32,020 bases of DNA. Source: an uncultured Gammaproteobacteria bacterium. Its GTDB lineage: Bacteria; Pseudomonadota; Gammaproteobacteria; Nitrosococcales; Methylophagaceae. The stretch covers positions 1 to 32,020 of the forward strand of contig CALCCU010000258.1 in assembly GCA_937900515.1 (NCBI GenBank), given 5' to 3'. Shown in pieces: positions 10,562 through 21,829 of the stretch (position 1 is its first letter; the number at the start of each line of letters is the position of its first letter). Below the pieces are notes generated by a model that saw only the letters and a program-made list of their open reading frames with translations, had not been told where the DNA came from and made no database searches. A program made the translations under genes and the position numbers.

Positions 10562-11653
10562 CTAAACGTTAAAACGGAAGTGCATCACATCACCATCTTG
10601 AATGATGTACTCCTTGCCTTCTAAGCGCCATTTACCTGCATCTTTAGCTCCAGCTTCACCTTTATATTCAACAAAATCTTCATAACTTATAACTTCTGCA
10701 CGAATGAAGCCCTTTTCAAAGTCAGTATGAATTACGCCTGCGCCTTGAGGCGCTGTTGCACCAATCTGCACGGTCCATGCTCGTACTTCTTTAACACCAG
10801 CAGTGAAATAAGTCTGTAAGCCTAATAATGCATAACCACTACGAATCACACGGTTTAAGCCAGGCTCATCTTGGCCTATTTCTTCTAAGAACTCAGCTTT
10901 TTCTTCTGCATCTAACTCAGCGATCTCAGATTCCATTGCCGCACAAATACTCACAATAGATGCATTTTCCTTTTGAGCTAGTTCAGCAACAGCATCTAAC
11001 AATGGGTTATTTTCAAAACCATCTTCAGCTACATTGGCTATGTACATAGTAGGCTTAATAGTCAGTAAGTGAAGTTCTGTTAATAAACCTAGTTGGTCTT
11101 CATCTAAGTTCATACCGCGAACAGGCTTGCCTTCGTTAAGTACTTCAGACATTTGTTTGAGTAATTCTAAACGAGCTTTTGCAACTTTATCGCCACCTTT
11201 AGCATCACGAGTTGTTTTAGTAATGGCTTTTTCAACACTCTCAAGATCAGCCAAAGCTAATTCAGTATTAATCACTTCGATATCATCAATCGGAGAAATT
11301 TTATTTGCAACATGAATGACATTATCATCTTCAAAACAACGTACTACATGTGCAATGGCATCTGTTTCACGAATATTCGCTAAGAATTTGTTACCTAAAC
11401 CTTCACCTTTTGATGCACCTGCTACCAAGCCCGCGATATCAACAAACTCCATCGTTGTCGGCAATACACGTTCTGGAACAACAATTTCAGCCAAAGCATT
11501 CATTCGAGGGTCAGGTACAGGAACAATGCCAACATTAGGTTCAATAGTACAAAATGGGTAGTTCTGAGCCTCAATACCAGCCTCAGTAAGTGCGTTAAAT
11601 AACGTTGATTTACCTACGTTTGGTAGGCCAACAATGCCACATTTAAATCCCAT
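10562..11653 (-). CDS. ychF: Redox-regulated ATPase YchF
   Basis: YchF/OLA1 is a universally conserved Obg-family P-loop protein that binds ribosomes and prefers ATP over GTP. The G1 motif GLPNVGKST is at 9-17 and the G3-like region is [19 protein letters not shown]. The G4 position is NVAE (207-210) instead of NKxD, the known cause of ATP preference. A coiled-coil insert lies at about 130-200 and the C-terminal TGS domain has [13 protein letters not shown] onward. Length (363 aa) is exactly that of the family. AGGA precedes the ATG at a good distance. It follows pth by 10 bases, a conserved pairing, so the two are surely cotranscribed. Confidence 0.96.
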   Translation of the reverse strand: MGFKCGIVGLPNVGKSTLFNALTEAGIEAQNYPFCTIEPNVGIVPVPDPRMNALAEIVVPERVLPTTMEFVDIAGLVAGASKGEGLGNKFLANIRETDAIAHVVRCFEDDNVIHVANKISPIDDIEVINTELALADLESVEKAITKTTRDAKGGDKVAKARLELLKQMSEVLNEGKPVRGMNLDEDQLGLLTELHLLTIKPTMYIANVAEDGFENNPLLDAVAELAQKENASIVSICAAMESEIAELDAEEKAEFLEEIGQDEPGLNRVIRSGYALLGLQTYFTAGVKEVRAWTVQIGATAPQGAGVIHTDFEKGFIRAEVISYEDFVEYKGEAGAKDAGKWRLEGKEYIIQDGDVMHFRFNV

Positions 11654-11663
11654 GGTACTTTTC

Positions 11664-12236
11664 CTATTGTGAGTGCAGCCAATTCATGGCTTTATCTAAA
11701 TTACCTGTTAGAACATCTGGTAACACTCTTAACGAGTCATCAATTGCATGAACAATTTGCTGACGATCTGGTTGTGAGGGTTTACTGAGTACATAATCAG
11801 ATACTTGACGACTATCGCCTGGATGATTAATACCAAGGCGACAACGTAAAAAATCTTTTCCACCTGCTTGAGAAATAATATCGCGTAAGCCATTGTGACC
11901 GCCATGACCACCACCACGTTTTAATCGTGCAGTGCCTGTAGGCAGATCAAGTTCATCGTGAACAACGATAATATTTGAGAGGGGAATTTTATAAAAATTT
12001 GCGAGTGCTGCCACAGATTGACCACTGCGATTCATAAAAACGAGTGGCTTTAACAGGAACAGCTTATGTTCTGATAATTGGCCCTGGGCCAACTGACCAT
12101 GAAATTTATTTTCAACAGAGAATGTTGTATTTAAATCATGGGCCAGTTGATCCAGCCACCAAAACCCAACGTTGTGTCGGGTTTGTTCATATTGAGGGCC
12201 TGGATTACCCAATCCTGCGATTAACCAGTTAGCCAT
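11664..12236 (-). CDS. pth: Peptidyl-tRNA hydrolase
   Basis: Pth cleaves peptidyl-tRNAs that drop off ribosomes, recycling tRNA. The N-terminal [17 protein letters not shown] contains Asn11 and the catalytic His21. [11 protein letters not shown] supplies Asp94, and GHNGLRDI supplies Asn115. Each is one residue later than in E. coli Pth (N10, H20, D93, N114). The length, 190 aa, is normal (E. coli 194). GAGG lies 6-7 bases before the ATG. It is 25 bases downstream of rplY and 10 upstream of ychF, in the common rplY-pth-ychF order. Confidence 0.96.
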   Translation of the reverse strand: MANWLIAGLGNPGPQYEQTRHNVGFWWLDQLAHDLNTTFSVENKFHGQLAQGQLSEHKLFLLKPLVFMNRSGQSVAALANFYKIPLSNIIVVHDELDLPTGTARLKRGGGHGGHNGLRDIISQAGGKDFLRCRLGINHPGDSRQVSDYVLSKPSQPDRQQIVHAIDDSLRVLPDVLTGNLDKAMNWLHSQ

Positions 12237-12261
12237 AGCTAGCCCTCAATATTAACTGAGA

Positions 12262-12933
12262 TTACTCTTCAGTCGCAGCTTCTTCTTCAGCTGCTTCAGC
12301 ATCATCATCTTCTTCAACTACACCACGTGGAGCGTGGATGCTTACTACCGCTTGATCATAAGCTGAACGAGCACCTTCTTCTAGCTCTTCATCTTGAGCA
12401 TGAGTTAATGCAGTTAATGTAACACCTTCTGGTAATACAAGTTCAGACAAATGGATACTACCATCAAGTTCGATCGCTGATGTATCAACTTCGATGAACT
12501 CAGGTAAATCTTTTGGTAAACAAGAGATCTCAACATCTGTCATTAAGTGAGAAACTTTACCGCCAGCTTTAACACCAGGTGCAACATCATCACCAACAAA
12601 GTGAAGTTGTACACTCATTGTCATTGCATGTTTCGCATCTACACGTAAGAAATCTGCATGCATGATTTTTACATCACTTGCAGGATGGCGTTGTAGATCT
12701 TTTAATACTACTTGATGTTTTTTACCATCAACAACAATCGTTAAGATATGAGCGTAAAACGCTTCTTCTTGTAGGTGACGTAGAAATTTGTTGTGATCTA
12801 ATGCCAATGATACAGGCGCATCATCACCACCATACATGATTGCTGGAACTTTACCCGCGTGACGTAGGCGGCGGCTCGCACCCTTCCCTTCGTCTGTACG
12901 TAGTTCAGCTTGAACTTCAAATAAATTTTTCAT
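12262..12933 (-). CDS. rplY: 50S ribosomal protein L25/general stress protein Ctc
   Basis: L25 binds 5S rRNA in the large subunit. This is the long (CTC/TL5) form of 223 aa: an N-terminal L25 domain (about 1-95, MKNLFEVQAELR...KGASRRLRHAGKVPAIMYG) and a C-terminal beta domain, ending in a very acidic tail (EEDDDAEAAEEEAATEE). E. coli L25 has only the first domain. The open frame extends to a TTG at 12945, but that codon overlaps the Shine-Dalgarno GGAG. The ATG at 12933, six bases after GGAG, is the right start. A terminator-like hairpin lies about 50 bases upstream, between prs and rplY, so it may be expressed by read-through or its own promoter. Confidence 0.95.
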   Translation of the reverse strand: MKNLFEVQAELRTDEGKGASRRLRHAGKVPAIMYGGDDAPVSLALDHNKFLRHLQEEAFYAHILTIVVDGKKHQVVLKDLQRHPASDVKIMHADFLRVDAKHAMTMSVQLHFVGDDVAPGVKAGGKVSHLMTDVEISCLPKDLPEFIEVDTSAIELDGSIHLSELVLPEGVTLTALTHAQDEELEEGARSAYDQAVVSIHAPRGVVEEDDDAEAAEEEAATEE

Positions 12934-12983
12934 TTTCTTCTCCAAAAATCATGAGTAAAACCATAGTTTCACCCATTAAAAAT

Positions 12984-13000
12984 GCCGCCTAAACGGCGGC
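12984..13000 (-). terminator. Terminator after prs
   Basis: GCCGCC (12984-12989) pairs with GGCGGC (12995-13000) around a 5-base loop. On the minus strand GGCGGC is followed by ATTTTT, a standard intrinsic terminator about 80 bases after the prs stop. AATG and CATT outside the core can add pairs. Since rplY follows on the same strand, this may work as an attenuator between the two genes. Confidence 0.75.
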
Positions 13001-13079
13001 GCATTGTTTACTCTTGCGACCAGAGCAAACTAATAGTCGTTCTAAAAATCAGCACGACTATAAATACACTTCAGTGTAT

Positions 13080-14015
13080 TTAATCCATATACAAGGAGCT
13101 AACTGACTCCTCATTACTAATTCGGTTCATTGCTTCAGCTAACATTTCAGCAATGCTTAAAGGTCTAATTTTCGCACATGCAGCAGCATGCGGCTGTAGT
13201 GGAATAGTATCTGTTACCACCAACTCATCTAGTACAGAGTTTTCTATATTATCAACAGCAGGTCCTGATAAAACTGGGTGCGTACAGTAAGCTACAACGC
13301 GTGTTGCGCCATGCTCTTTCAAAGCTGCAGCAGCGGCACATAAAGTACCTGCCGTATCAACCATATCGTCAATCAGTACACATACGCGGCCTTCAACATC
13401 ACCAATAATATTCATTACTTTTGCTACATTGGCTTTTGGGCGACGTTTATCAATAATTGCCAACTCAACACCAAGGTGTTTCGCTAAAGCACGAGCCCGA
13501 ACTACACCACCAATATCAGGTGATACAACAACCAGATCTTCGTATTTGTGCTTCCATACATCACCTAATAAAACGGGTGAGGCATAAACATTATCAACTG
13601 GGCAGTCAAAAAAGCCTTGAATTTGATCTGCATGCAAATCAACGGTAAGAATTCTATCTGCGCCTACGCCAGTAAGCATATTGGCAACAACTTTAGCAGT
13701 GATTGCAACTCGAGCTGAGCGAGGTCGACGATCTTGGCGTGAATAGCCAAAGTAAGGAACAACTAGCGTAATTCGTTTTGCTGATGAACGACGAATCGCA
13801 TCGGTCATCACCATTAATTCCATCAAGTTATCATTAGCAGGCATTGATGTTGGCTGAACGATGAACACGTCTTTACCACGTACATTGTCCAAAATTTCGA
13901 CCATAACTTCGCCATCGCTGAATTTTTCAACGGTTGCTTTGCCTAATGGCACATTAAGAAAGTTGGCAATCTTTTTCGATAATGCACGATTGGAATTGCC
14001 TGAGAAAACCATCAT
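13080..14015 (-). CDS. prs: Ribose-phosphate pyrophosphokinase
   Basis: Prs transfers pyrophosphate from ATP to ribose 5-phosphate, giving PRPP for purine, pyrimidine, histidine, tryptophan and NAD synthesis. Visible signatures are [41 protein letters not shown], the divalent-ion loop [12 protein letters not shown] and the PRPP loop [13 protein letters not shown] chose the ATG at 14015, which gives MMVFSGNSN aligned to MKLFAGNA of E. coli (311 aa against 315). The frame also runs upstream to a GTG at 14063 with 16 extra residues but no ribosome binding site, so the start is not certain. tRNA-Gln lies upstream and ispE beyond it, a common gammaproteobacterial arrangement. Confidence 0.93.
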   Translation of the reverse strand: MMVFSGNSNRALSKKIANFLNVPLGKATVEKFSDGEVMVEILDNVRGKDVFIVQPTSMPANDNLMELMVMTDAIRRSSAKRITLVVPYFGYSRQDRRPRSARVAITAKVVANMLTGVGADRILTVDLHADQIQGFFDCPVDNVYASPVLLGDVWKHKYEDLVVVSPDIGGVVRARALAKHLGVELAIIDKRRPKANVAKVMNIIGDVEGRVCVLIDDMVDTAGTLCAAAAALKEHGATRVVAYCTHPVLSGPAVDNIENSVLDELVVTDTIPLQPHAAACAKIRPLSIAEMLAEAMNRISNEESVSSLYMD

Positions 14016-14097
14016 ACGGCTATCTGCAGTGCGTTCTTGTAACTCGAGAAGTCTATTTTTCACGAAAGCTGGGGGCTCAATTGCAAAACAAAAAAAG

Positions 14098-14172
14098 TGG
14101 CTGGGGTACCAGGATTCGAACCTGGGAATGCAAGGATCAAAACCTTGTGCCTTACCGCTTGGCGATACCCCA
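14098..14172 (-). tRNA. tRNA-Gln (TTG)
   Basis: A complete 75-base tRNA: acceptor TGGGGTA pairs with TACCCCA, discriminator G, and CCA is encoded (14100-14098). The anticodon arm is CAAGG-TTTTGAT-CCTTG with anticodon TTG. The D arm and T arm (GGTTCGAATCC) match E. coli tRNA-Gln almost base for base. It sits in the 160-216-base gap between ispE and prs, so it is probably processed from a polycistronic transcript as well as having its own promoter. Confidence 0.97.
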
Positions 14173-14231
14173 ACAGAAAAACTTATTTTAACATCTTGCA
14201 GTATGTCTTTGCTTCTTTTTTTTCAAAGAAA

Positions 14232-15056
14232 TCAATTCTGATAAAGCGGTGATTGATTACAGCCTCTAGCAACAAATGCTTGCCATTTACTCGGCAACTT
14301 ATTCATTACTTTTTGCGCCTCTAACTTATTTTCAAAGCTAGCAAACACACAAGCTCCTGTTCCGGTCATTGTTGGCTTCGCATAACTTGCTAACCAATCC
14401 ATTGCCTCGGCAACAGGTGGGTAATCATTTTTTACCACCTCTTCGCAGACATTCCTGCCTTCCCCCGAAAGGAAGCCGGCTATTTTCATCGACTTGCAGT
14501 TTCTTGTCAACCCTGGAGATGAAAAAACTTTCGCGGTAGAAACATGGCAGTCTGGAATAAGTACTAAAAACCATGGTTCCACTGGATTTATATCAGTAAA
14601 TTTTTCTCCAACACCTTCAGCCCAAGCAGCATGGCCGTATATAAAAACCGGAACATCCGCGCCCAAACTTAATCCTAATTTGGCTAATTCGTGTTTCGAC
14701 AGTCCACATTTCCATAACTGATTTAAGGCAACTAAAGTCGTTGCAGCATTAGAGCTTCCACCACCTAAGCCGCCGCCCATGGGTAAGCGTTTATCTAACT
14801 TGATAGAAACACCAGCGTCTACTTGAGCATGATTCTTTAAGAGTTTTGCGGCACGAACGATAAGGTTATCGTCATTCTCAACACCTTCAATCGGCGTAAT
14901 AAGCGAGATCTGTCCATCACCTGCCTCATTAAAAGATAAATAGTCGCAATAATCTAAGAACTGAAAGGCTGTCTGTAACTCGTGATAACCATCATTGCGG
15001 CGACCAGTAATATGTAAGAACAGGTTTATTTTTGCAGGTGAATGCCATCGTTTCAT
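14232..15056 (-). CDS. ispE: 4-(cytidine 5'-diphospho)-2-C-methyl-D-erythritol kinase
   Basis: IspE phosphorylates CDP-methylerythritol in the non-mevalonate (MEP) isoprenoid pathway, using ATP. It is a GHMP kinase: substrate motif SPAKINLFLH (Lys9), the ATP loop LPMGGGLGGGSSNAATTL and LGADVPVFIYG with the catalytic Asp. The C-terminal GHMP motif is MTGTGACVFASF. The frame can be opened back to a GTG at 15071, but MKRWHSPAKINLF aligns with other IspE N-termini. This ATG overlaps the lolB stop as TAATG, which suggests translational coupling. The length is 274 aa (E. coli 283). lolB is upstream and tRNA-Gln-prs downstream. Confidence 0.95.
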   Translation of the reverse strand: MKRWHSPAKINLFLHITGRRNDGYHELQTAFQFLDYCDYLSFNEAGDGQISLITPIEGVENDDNLIVRAAKLLKNHAQVDAGVSIKLDKRLPMGGGLGGGSSNAATTLVALNQLWKCGLSKHELAKLGLSLGADVPVFIYGHAAWAEGVGEKFTDINPVEPWFLVLIPDCHVSTAKVFSSPGLTRNCKSMKIAGFLSGEGRNVCEEVVKNDYPPVAEAMDWLASYAKPTMTGTGACVFASFENKLEAQKVMNKLPSKWQAFVARGCNQSPLYQN

Positions 15057-15691
15057 TATAAGCCCATCCACTCAATCGCTTGCTGTTTGCTGGTTAACTC
15101 CCAGTCCAAAATAATGATACGCAGGCCTTGATCAGCTTTCTTAATAAATATCTTTCCTGGCATTGAATAATCTTTAAATGGTATGTATCGCTTATAGTCA
15201 ACCTGCCAACCCTGTTGCAGTAATGATACTATTCGCCCTTGCTCATCGAATTCAATCTCTTCATACTTTTCTTTCGCAAAAGGAATGCCTCTAACCCAAT
15301 CTCGTAATGCCTCTAAAGGGAGTGGAATTCCAAGAGTCTCTTTAATTAGTGCATCTGGATTTGCTGATGAAATCCGTTGACCATCATCTAAAATGAGTGA
15401 AACCGTATTCTTGTCACCTTTTAAAACTGCTCCACCCTGCGCAAATGGACCTTGTAATTTCACCTGAAATAATCCATCAAATTCCTGCCAAACGAGCCCT
15501 ACATTCCATCCCTCTGATTTTTGAGAAATCACTGACCGCCCCTTAATTTCCCAGTTATTTAGTGCTATTAACTCAGGGTAGCGACTCTTCCAAAAAACAT
15601 CTTCACTGTTCTGTTCGATAGGTTTCTGTTGCCATACGGGTACACATGCTGTCATTAATAAAGACAGAGACAGAATAAAAAGAACTCTCAT
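15056..15691 (-). CDS. lolB: Outer membrane lipoprotein receptor LolB
   Basis: LolB accepts lipoproteins from the periplasmic carrier LolA and inserts them in the outer membrane. It is itself a lipoprotein: the signal peptide MRVLFILSLSLLMTAC has lipobox LMTA-C with lipidated Cys16. The residue after Cys is Val, not Asp, as expected for outer-membrane sorting. The body shows the LolB pattern NWEIKGRSVISQ near residue 45 and LEALRDWVRGIP near 130. Length is 211 aa (E. coli 207). Start and stop overlap the neighbours as TAATG on both sides (TPR gene and ispE), so the three genes form a tightly coupled operon. Confidence 0.93.
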   Translation of the reverse strand: MRVLFILSLSLLMTACVPVWQQKPIEQNSEDVFWKSRYPELIALNNWEIKGRSVISQKSEGWNVGLVWQEFDGLFQVKLQGPFAQGGAVLKGDKNTVSLILDDGQRISSANPDALIKETLGIPLPLEALRDWVRGIPFAKEKYEEIEFDEQGRIVSLLQQGWQVDYKRYIPFKDYSMPGKIFIKKADQGLRIIILDWELTSKQQAIEWMGL

Positions 15692-17466
15692 TACTGACCA
15701 AATCTCTGCATCGTCTCTTTCAACAATTTATTATCAGGTGCTGCTTTTATACCTTGTTGCCAAATCTGTTTTGCTTGTTCTCTTTGACCTTGCTGCCACA
15801 ACACTTCGCCATAGTGGGCAATAAATTCAGGATCAGGCTTGATTGCAACAGCTTGTTTTAAATACTCACTGGCTTTTTCTAAATCACCTAGACGGTAGTA
15901 GACCCAACCCAAGCTATCTATATAAAACGGGTCATTAGGTGAAATTGCGATTGCGCGCTCAATCAATACTAAAGCTTCTTGATGCCGGTCAGTACGGTCG
16001 GTAAGGGTATAGCCCAGAGCATTTAATACCGTCGCATTATTGGGGTCTAACTCTAGGATCTTATTCAGATCATGTTCAAATGCCGCTATTTGATTCAGTG
16101 ACTCAGCAACCATCGCACGGCCATATAATAATTCTTGGTTTGCAGGATATAGAACTAAAGCTTCGCTATATAAATCAAAGGCTGCTTGCTTTTGCTTCCT
16201 ATCTCTCAGAAAGGCGCCTTCGAAATTATAATACTGCTCAGCGCGACTAGGATGCTCTTTGCGTAATAATTTTAAATGCAGTCTCGCTTTCTCTAACTGA
16301 CCATTATCAGCAAGTAAATTAACATATCGTGCTTGTGCTGCTTGGAAGCGACTACTATCGGCAGGCACTGAGGCAAACCAAATAAGTGCTGCTTCTGTAT
16401 TCTTTTCGAGCTCTTCAGCAAGCGCCATGAAATAAGCCGCTTGCTTACCTCGATCCCCCATAGAAATTAGCTGACTAAAATACTGTTTTGCAACTTCGCC
16501 CTGTTTTTGTTCCAGCCCTAATAAACCAAGCGCAAAAATTACCTCTTCATTTTCAGGTAATTTGCTATTCAATTTCTCAAAAATAGCTTTTGCCTGTGCC
16601 GTTTTATCATTTTCACCAAGTAATTTAGCGTAAGCAAAAAGTAAGTCATCGCTTGCGTCTTTTTTAGATGCTGACTTCTTTAGAATAGAAAGAGCCTCAT
16701 TACTTTCCCCTTGTCTTTGTAAAATCTCGGCTTTCAAGATAAGCGCATCTTCTCTGCCTGCTTGCAGTTCTAATACCTGATTAATATCGATCAATGCAGG
16801 CTCATATTTTTGGTAATAAGCGGCTAATTTGGCAGAAACAAATAATGCTTCTGGATTGCGCTGTTTATACAGTTCAAGACCTTGTATTGCTGACATCCCA
16901 GATTCAGGCTGTGCCAATTCACTCAAGCTATCTGCTACTTGAACCAAAATCTGCTGAGTTTTTTCAGGTTCGAGTTGTAATGCAGTATTCATTGATTCAA
17001 TCAAACCATCAAAATCACCTTTCATAATTAAAAAAGGTAATTGCATCACATACACGCCAGCATTATCAGGATCAACTTCTAGCCAACGGTCTAAAGCTCG
17101 ACTAATGCGTGCTCTGTCGCGTGTAAAATTTGCCACTTCAGCAGAGCGACTTGCCAATATGGGAGAATCAATAACCATTGCAGCTTTACTATAAAGTTCA
17201 GTAGCAACGCCAATTTGGCCTCGCTGCCCAGCCAATTCAGCAGTCAAAATGTAATAAACTAGTTCAGCATTAAAAGGGAGACTAGCAACTTCTTCTGGCT
17301 CAACTTCCGCAGAAACCTCTTCTAGTTCGGGCTGACTAGCACTTTGCTCCGAACTATTAACTGAACTAACGCCTGCACAGGCTGTAAGTGACATTACGGC
17401 GGATAGCAACAAGTAAGGCTTAACTAGCTGATACTTTTTTTGCCACAAAAATTGTAATAAATCCAT
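15691..17466 (-). CDS. Tetratricopeptide-repeat lipoprotein
   Basis: A 591-residue protein with a lipoprotein signal (lipobox SLTA-C, Cys30) and an acidic, low-complexity stretch (about 38-62), then TPR-type helical pairs to the end. Repeats are clearest at about 465-590, for example NALGYTLTDR and DSLGWVYYRLGDLEKASEYL. It is likely anchored at a membrane and acts as a protein-interaction scaffold. No partner or enzymatic role is known to me. An equivalent TPR gene lies between hemA and lolB in Pseudomonas (the PA4667 position, from memory), so its place is conserved. Its stop overlaps the lolB start (TAATG). The ATG at 17466 has no strong ribosome binding site. It is divergent from hemA by 128 bases. 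Confidence 0.9.
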   Translation of the reverse strand: MDLLQFLWQKKYQLVKPYLLLSAVMSLTACAGVSSVNSSEQSASQPELEEVSAEVEPEEVASLPFNAELVYYILTAELAGQRGQIGVATELYSKAAMVIDSPILASRSAEVANFTRDRARISRALDRWLEVDPDNAGVYVMQLPFLIMKGDFDGLIESMNTALQLEPEKTQQILVQVADSLSELAQPESGMSAIQGLELYKQRNPEALFVSAKLAAYYQKYEPALIDINQVLELQAGREDALILKAEILQRQGESNEALSILKKSASKKDASDDLLFAYAKLLGENDKTAQAKAIFEKLNSKLPENEEVIFALGLLGLEQKQGEVAKQYFSQLISMGDRGKQAAYFMALAEELEKNTEAALIWFASVPADSSRFQAAQARYVNLLADNGQLEKARLHLKLLRKEHPSRAEQYYNFEGAFLRDRKQKQAAFDLYSEALVLYPANQELLYGRAMVAESLNQIAAFEHDLNKILELDPNNATVLNALGYTLTDRTDRHQEALVLIERAIAISPNDPFYIDSLGWVYYRLGDLEKASEYLKQAVAIKPDPEFIAHYGEVLWQQGQREQAKQIWQQGIKAAPDNKLLKETMQRFGQ

Positions 17467-17594
17467 AATAAAACGACCTGACTGACTGATTTTGTTAGAA
17501 TGGCAAACTGTCCTTACGCCCGACTAACACTAAATAGTTAATAGTGGGCTGTAAGTTTACCAGTATTTTAAAGACGATTAATCATCAATACGAT

Positions 17595-18848
17595 ATGCAA
17601 CTTGTCACCATTGGCATAAATCATACGACTGCACCCGTTGAAATTCGGGAGCAAATTGCATTTGACGCGGAAAAGCTACCTTCTGCCTTAGCATCGTTAC
17701 ATCTGTTGCCTGGAGTTGTTGAGACTTCGATCATCTCTACCTGTAATCGTACTGAAATTTATTGTCATATAAGTGATGACTCTGACTGCGATATTCGTCA
17801 ATGGTTGCATGACTTTCATCAGCAACCAACAGATTTATTAAACCAATACCTATATCAACACCATGATAAAGACGCCATTCACCATTTATTCCGCGTTGCC
17901 TGCGGCTTAGATTCAATGGTATTGGGTGAACCGCAAATTTTAGGGCAAATTAAAACGGCCTATAGTCAGGCTCTCAACGCAAAAACACTAGGTAAAACAC
18001 TGGGCCGTCTTTTTCAACATGCCTTTACGGTTGCGAAACAAGTGCGCACCGACACTGAAATTGGTAGTAGTCCCGTATCAGTTGCCTTTGCAGCAGTAAG
18101 CCTAGCCAAACAAATATTTTCTAATCTTGCAGACTCAACTGCACTATTGATTGGTGCTGGAGAGACTATTGAGCTTGCTGCTCGCCATCTACACGATAAT
18201 GGTATTGGGCGAATTATAATTGCCAACCGTACTTTAGAACGAGCGCATCATTTAGCTGAACAAGTTAATGGCTACGCAATTAGTTTAAGTGAAATGCCAA
18301 ACCATCTTGCTGAAGCAGATATTGTCATTAGTTCAACTGCGAGCCAATTACCTATTTTAGGTAAAGGCACGGTTGAAAGAGCATTAAAGCAACGTAAACG
18401 CCGTCCGATTTTTATGGTTGATATTGCTGTGCCCCGCGATATCGAAGCCGAAGTATCGACACTTGAAGACATCTACCTCTATTGTGTTGATGATTTACAC
18501 GAAATTATTGAAGAAAACCTACAATCTCGACGAGATGCAGCGCTTCAAGCTGAAGATATCGTTGAAACACAAGTCGAAAACTTTACTGCATGGCTACGTA
18601 CACAAGATGCAGTGCCAGTTATTCGTGCCATCCGTGAAATAGCTGAAAAAGAAAGTGAACACTTACTAAAAAAATCACTCAAGCAACTTGAACTGGGCCA
18701 TGATGCAGAATATGTGCTCAATGAACTTGCTAGAACTCTAACCAATAAATTACTGCATGAGCCAAGCAGACAACTCCGTCAATCTGGCTTTAACACTGAT
18801 AACAATCTGATTGAAGCGGCCCGTAGCCTCTTTAATATCAAGGACTAA
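17595..18848 (+). CDS. hemA: Glutamyl-tRNA reductase
   Basis: HemA reduces Glu-tRNA(Glu) to glutamate-1-semialdehyde with NADPH, the first committed step of the C5 haem pathway. MQLVTIGINHTTAPVEIREQ is the family N-terminus. The catalytic nucleophile is Cys50 in STCNRTEIY. VACGLDSMVLGEPQILGQIK and the Rossmann motif LLIGAGETIELAARHL follow. The C-terminal dimerisation helices end in ARSLFNIKD. The frame can be extended to a GTG at 17544, but the ATG at 17595 matches E. coli exactly and gives 417 aa (E. coli 418). prfA follows after 3 bases. The 128-base spacer shared with the TPR gene carries both promoters. No clear hexamers stand out except a possible TAGAAT near 17495. Confidence 0.95.
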   Translation: MQLVTIGINHTTAPVEIREQIAFDAEKLPSALASLHLLPGVVETSIISTCNRTEIYCHISDDSDCDIRQWLHDFHQQPTDLLNQYLYQHHDKDAIHHLFRVACGLDSMVLGEPQILGQIKTAYSQALNAKTLGKTLGRLFQHAFTVAKQVRTDTEIGSSPVSVAFAAVSLAKQIFSNLADSTALLIGAGETIELAARHLHDNGIGRIIIANRTLERAHHLAEQVNGYAISLSEMPNHLAEADIVISSTASQLPILGKGTVERALKQRKRRPIFMVDIAVPRDIEAEVSTLEDIYLYCVDDLHEIIEENLQSRRDAALQAEDIVETQVENFTAWLRTQDAVPVIRAIREIAEKESEHLLKKSLKQLELGHDAEYVLNELARTLTNKLLHEPSRQLRQSGFNTDNNLIEAARSLFNIKD

Positions 18849-18851
18849 GCT

Positions 18852-19943
18852 GTGAAAGAGTCAATAAAACACAAACTGGAAACACTAGTAGAAAGACACG
18901 AAGAAATTTCAGGATTACTTTCTGAGCCAGAAACGATGGCCGATCAAAATAAATTCCGTGAATTATCGCAAGAGTACGCACAACTAGAACCAGTAGTTAA
19001 TAACTTCAATCGCTATCAAGACTGCATCGTCGCAATTGAAGATGCTAAAGTCATGCTCAAAGACGATGATAAAGAAATGCGTGAAATGGCTAAAGAAGAG
19101 TTAGCCGAAGCTCAGGAAACTGAACAAGCACTCGAACTCGAACTTCAAAAATTATTATTACCGAAAGATCCAAACGATCAGCGCAATATATTCCTTGAGG
19201 TGAGAGCAGGAACTGGTGGTGATGAAGCGGCATTATTTGCAGGTGATCTTTACCGCATGTATACACGCTATGCTGAATCACGTCGTTGGACTGTTGAACT
19301 CATCAATGCTCAAGAAAGTGAACATGGTGGCTATAAAGAAGTCATTATCCGTATTGTCGGTGAAGGCGCATTCTCTCGCTTGAAATTTGAATCAGGTGGT
19401 CACCGAGTACAACGCGTACCAGAAACTGAATCTCAAGGTCGCATCCACACTTCAGCATGTACTGTTGCAATAATGCCTGAAGCGGATGAAGTTGACCAAA
19501 TTGATATTAACCCGTCAGATCTGCGTGTCGATACCTTCCGCGCCTCAGGTGCCGGCGGTCAGCATGTTAATAAAACTGATTCTGCGATTCGAATCACTCA
19601 TATTCCAACAGGTATTGTGGTGGAATGTCAGGATCAACGTTCACAGCATAAAAACAGAGCGCAGGCTATGTCGGTATTACAGTCACGCATCATGGCTGAA
19701 CAGCAAGAAAAAATCGATTCAGAACAAGCTGAAACACGTAAGTTACAAGTTGGTACTGGTGATCGTAGTGAACGTGTCCGCACATATAACTACCCACAAG
19801 GTAGACTCACAGAGCACCGTATCAACTTAACTTTATATAAATTAGCCGAAATAATGAGCGGTGAACTTGATCAGGTTATTGAACCGCTTATCAATGAATA
19901 TCAGGCGGATCAATTAGCCGCCTTAGCTAACGAAGGCCAATAA
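18852..19943 (+). CDS. prfA: Peptide chain release factor 1
   Basis: RF1 recognises UAA and UAG and triggers release of the finished peptide. [20 protein letters not shown] aligns with E. coli RF1 from the first residue. The peptidyl-tRNA hydrolysis motif GGQ is at 235-237 (E. coli 233-235), preceded by the conserved [19 protein letters not shown] segment. Length is 363 aa (E. coli 360). The start is GTG, with AGGA seven bases upstream inside the end of hemA. hemA and prfA are 3 bases apart and cotranscribed. The RF1 methyltransferase gene prmC, often next in this operon, is not here; a minus-strand gene begins 4 bases beyond the stop. Confidence 0.96.
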   Translation: MKESIKHKLETLVERHEEISGLLSEPETMADQNKFRELSQEYAQLEPVVNNFNRYQDCIVAIEDAKVMLKDDDKEMREMAKEELAEAQETEQALELELQKLLLPKDPNDQRNIFLEVRAGTGGDEAALFAGDLYRMYTRYAESRRWTVELINAQESEHGGYKEVIIRIVGEGAFSRLKFESGGHRVQRVPETESQGRIHTSACTVAIMPEADEVDQIDINPSDLRVDTFRASGAGGQHVNKTDSAIRITHIPTGIVVECQDQRSQHKNRAQAMSVLQSRIMAEQQEKIDSEQAETRKLQVGTGDRSERVRTYNYPQGRLTEHRINLTLYKLAEIMSGELDQVIEPLINEYQADQLAALANEGQ

Positions 19944-19947
19944 GCTA

Positions 19948-21760
<1,813 letters not shown>

Positions 21761-21779
21761 TTCATCACTTTAATACAAC

Positions 21780-21801
21780 AATGCCGCTATTTAGCGGCAT
21801 T
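21780..21801 (-). terminator. Terminator after the phosphoribulokinase gene
   Basis: AATGCCGCTA and TAGCGGCATT are perfectly complementary 10-bp arms around TT (effective loop 4-6 bases). On the minus strand it lies about 30 bases after the phosphoribulokinase stop and is followed by a moderately T-rich stretch (GTTGTATT). It separates this gene from tsaC. The stem sequence resembles the terminator after prs. Confidence 0.7.
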
Positions 21802-21829
21802 ACATATTGAAACCAAAAATAACGATACC

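Noticed and set aside
13861-14241. 126-codon plus-strand frame across tRNA-Gln
   Set aside because: It runs antisense through prs and the tRNA gene; the tRNA cloverleaf explains the sequence.
17544-17594. Longer N-terminus for hemA
   Set aside because: The added residues do not match the family; the ATG at 17595 gives 417 aa and the E. coli start.
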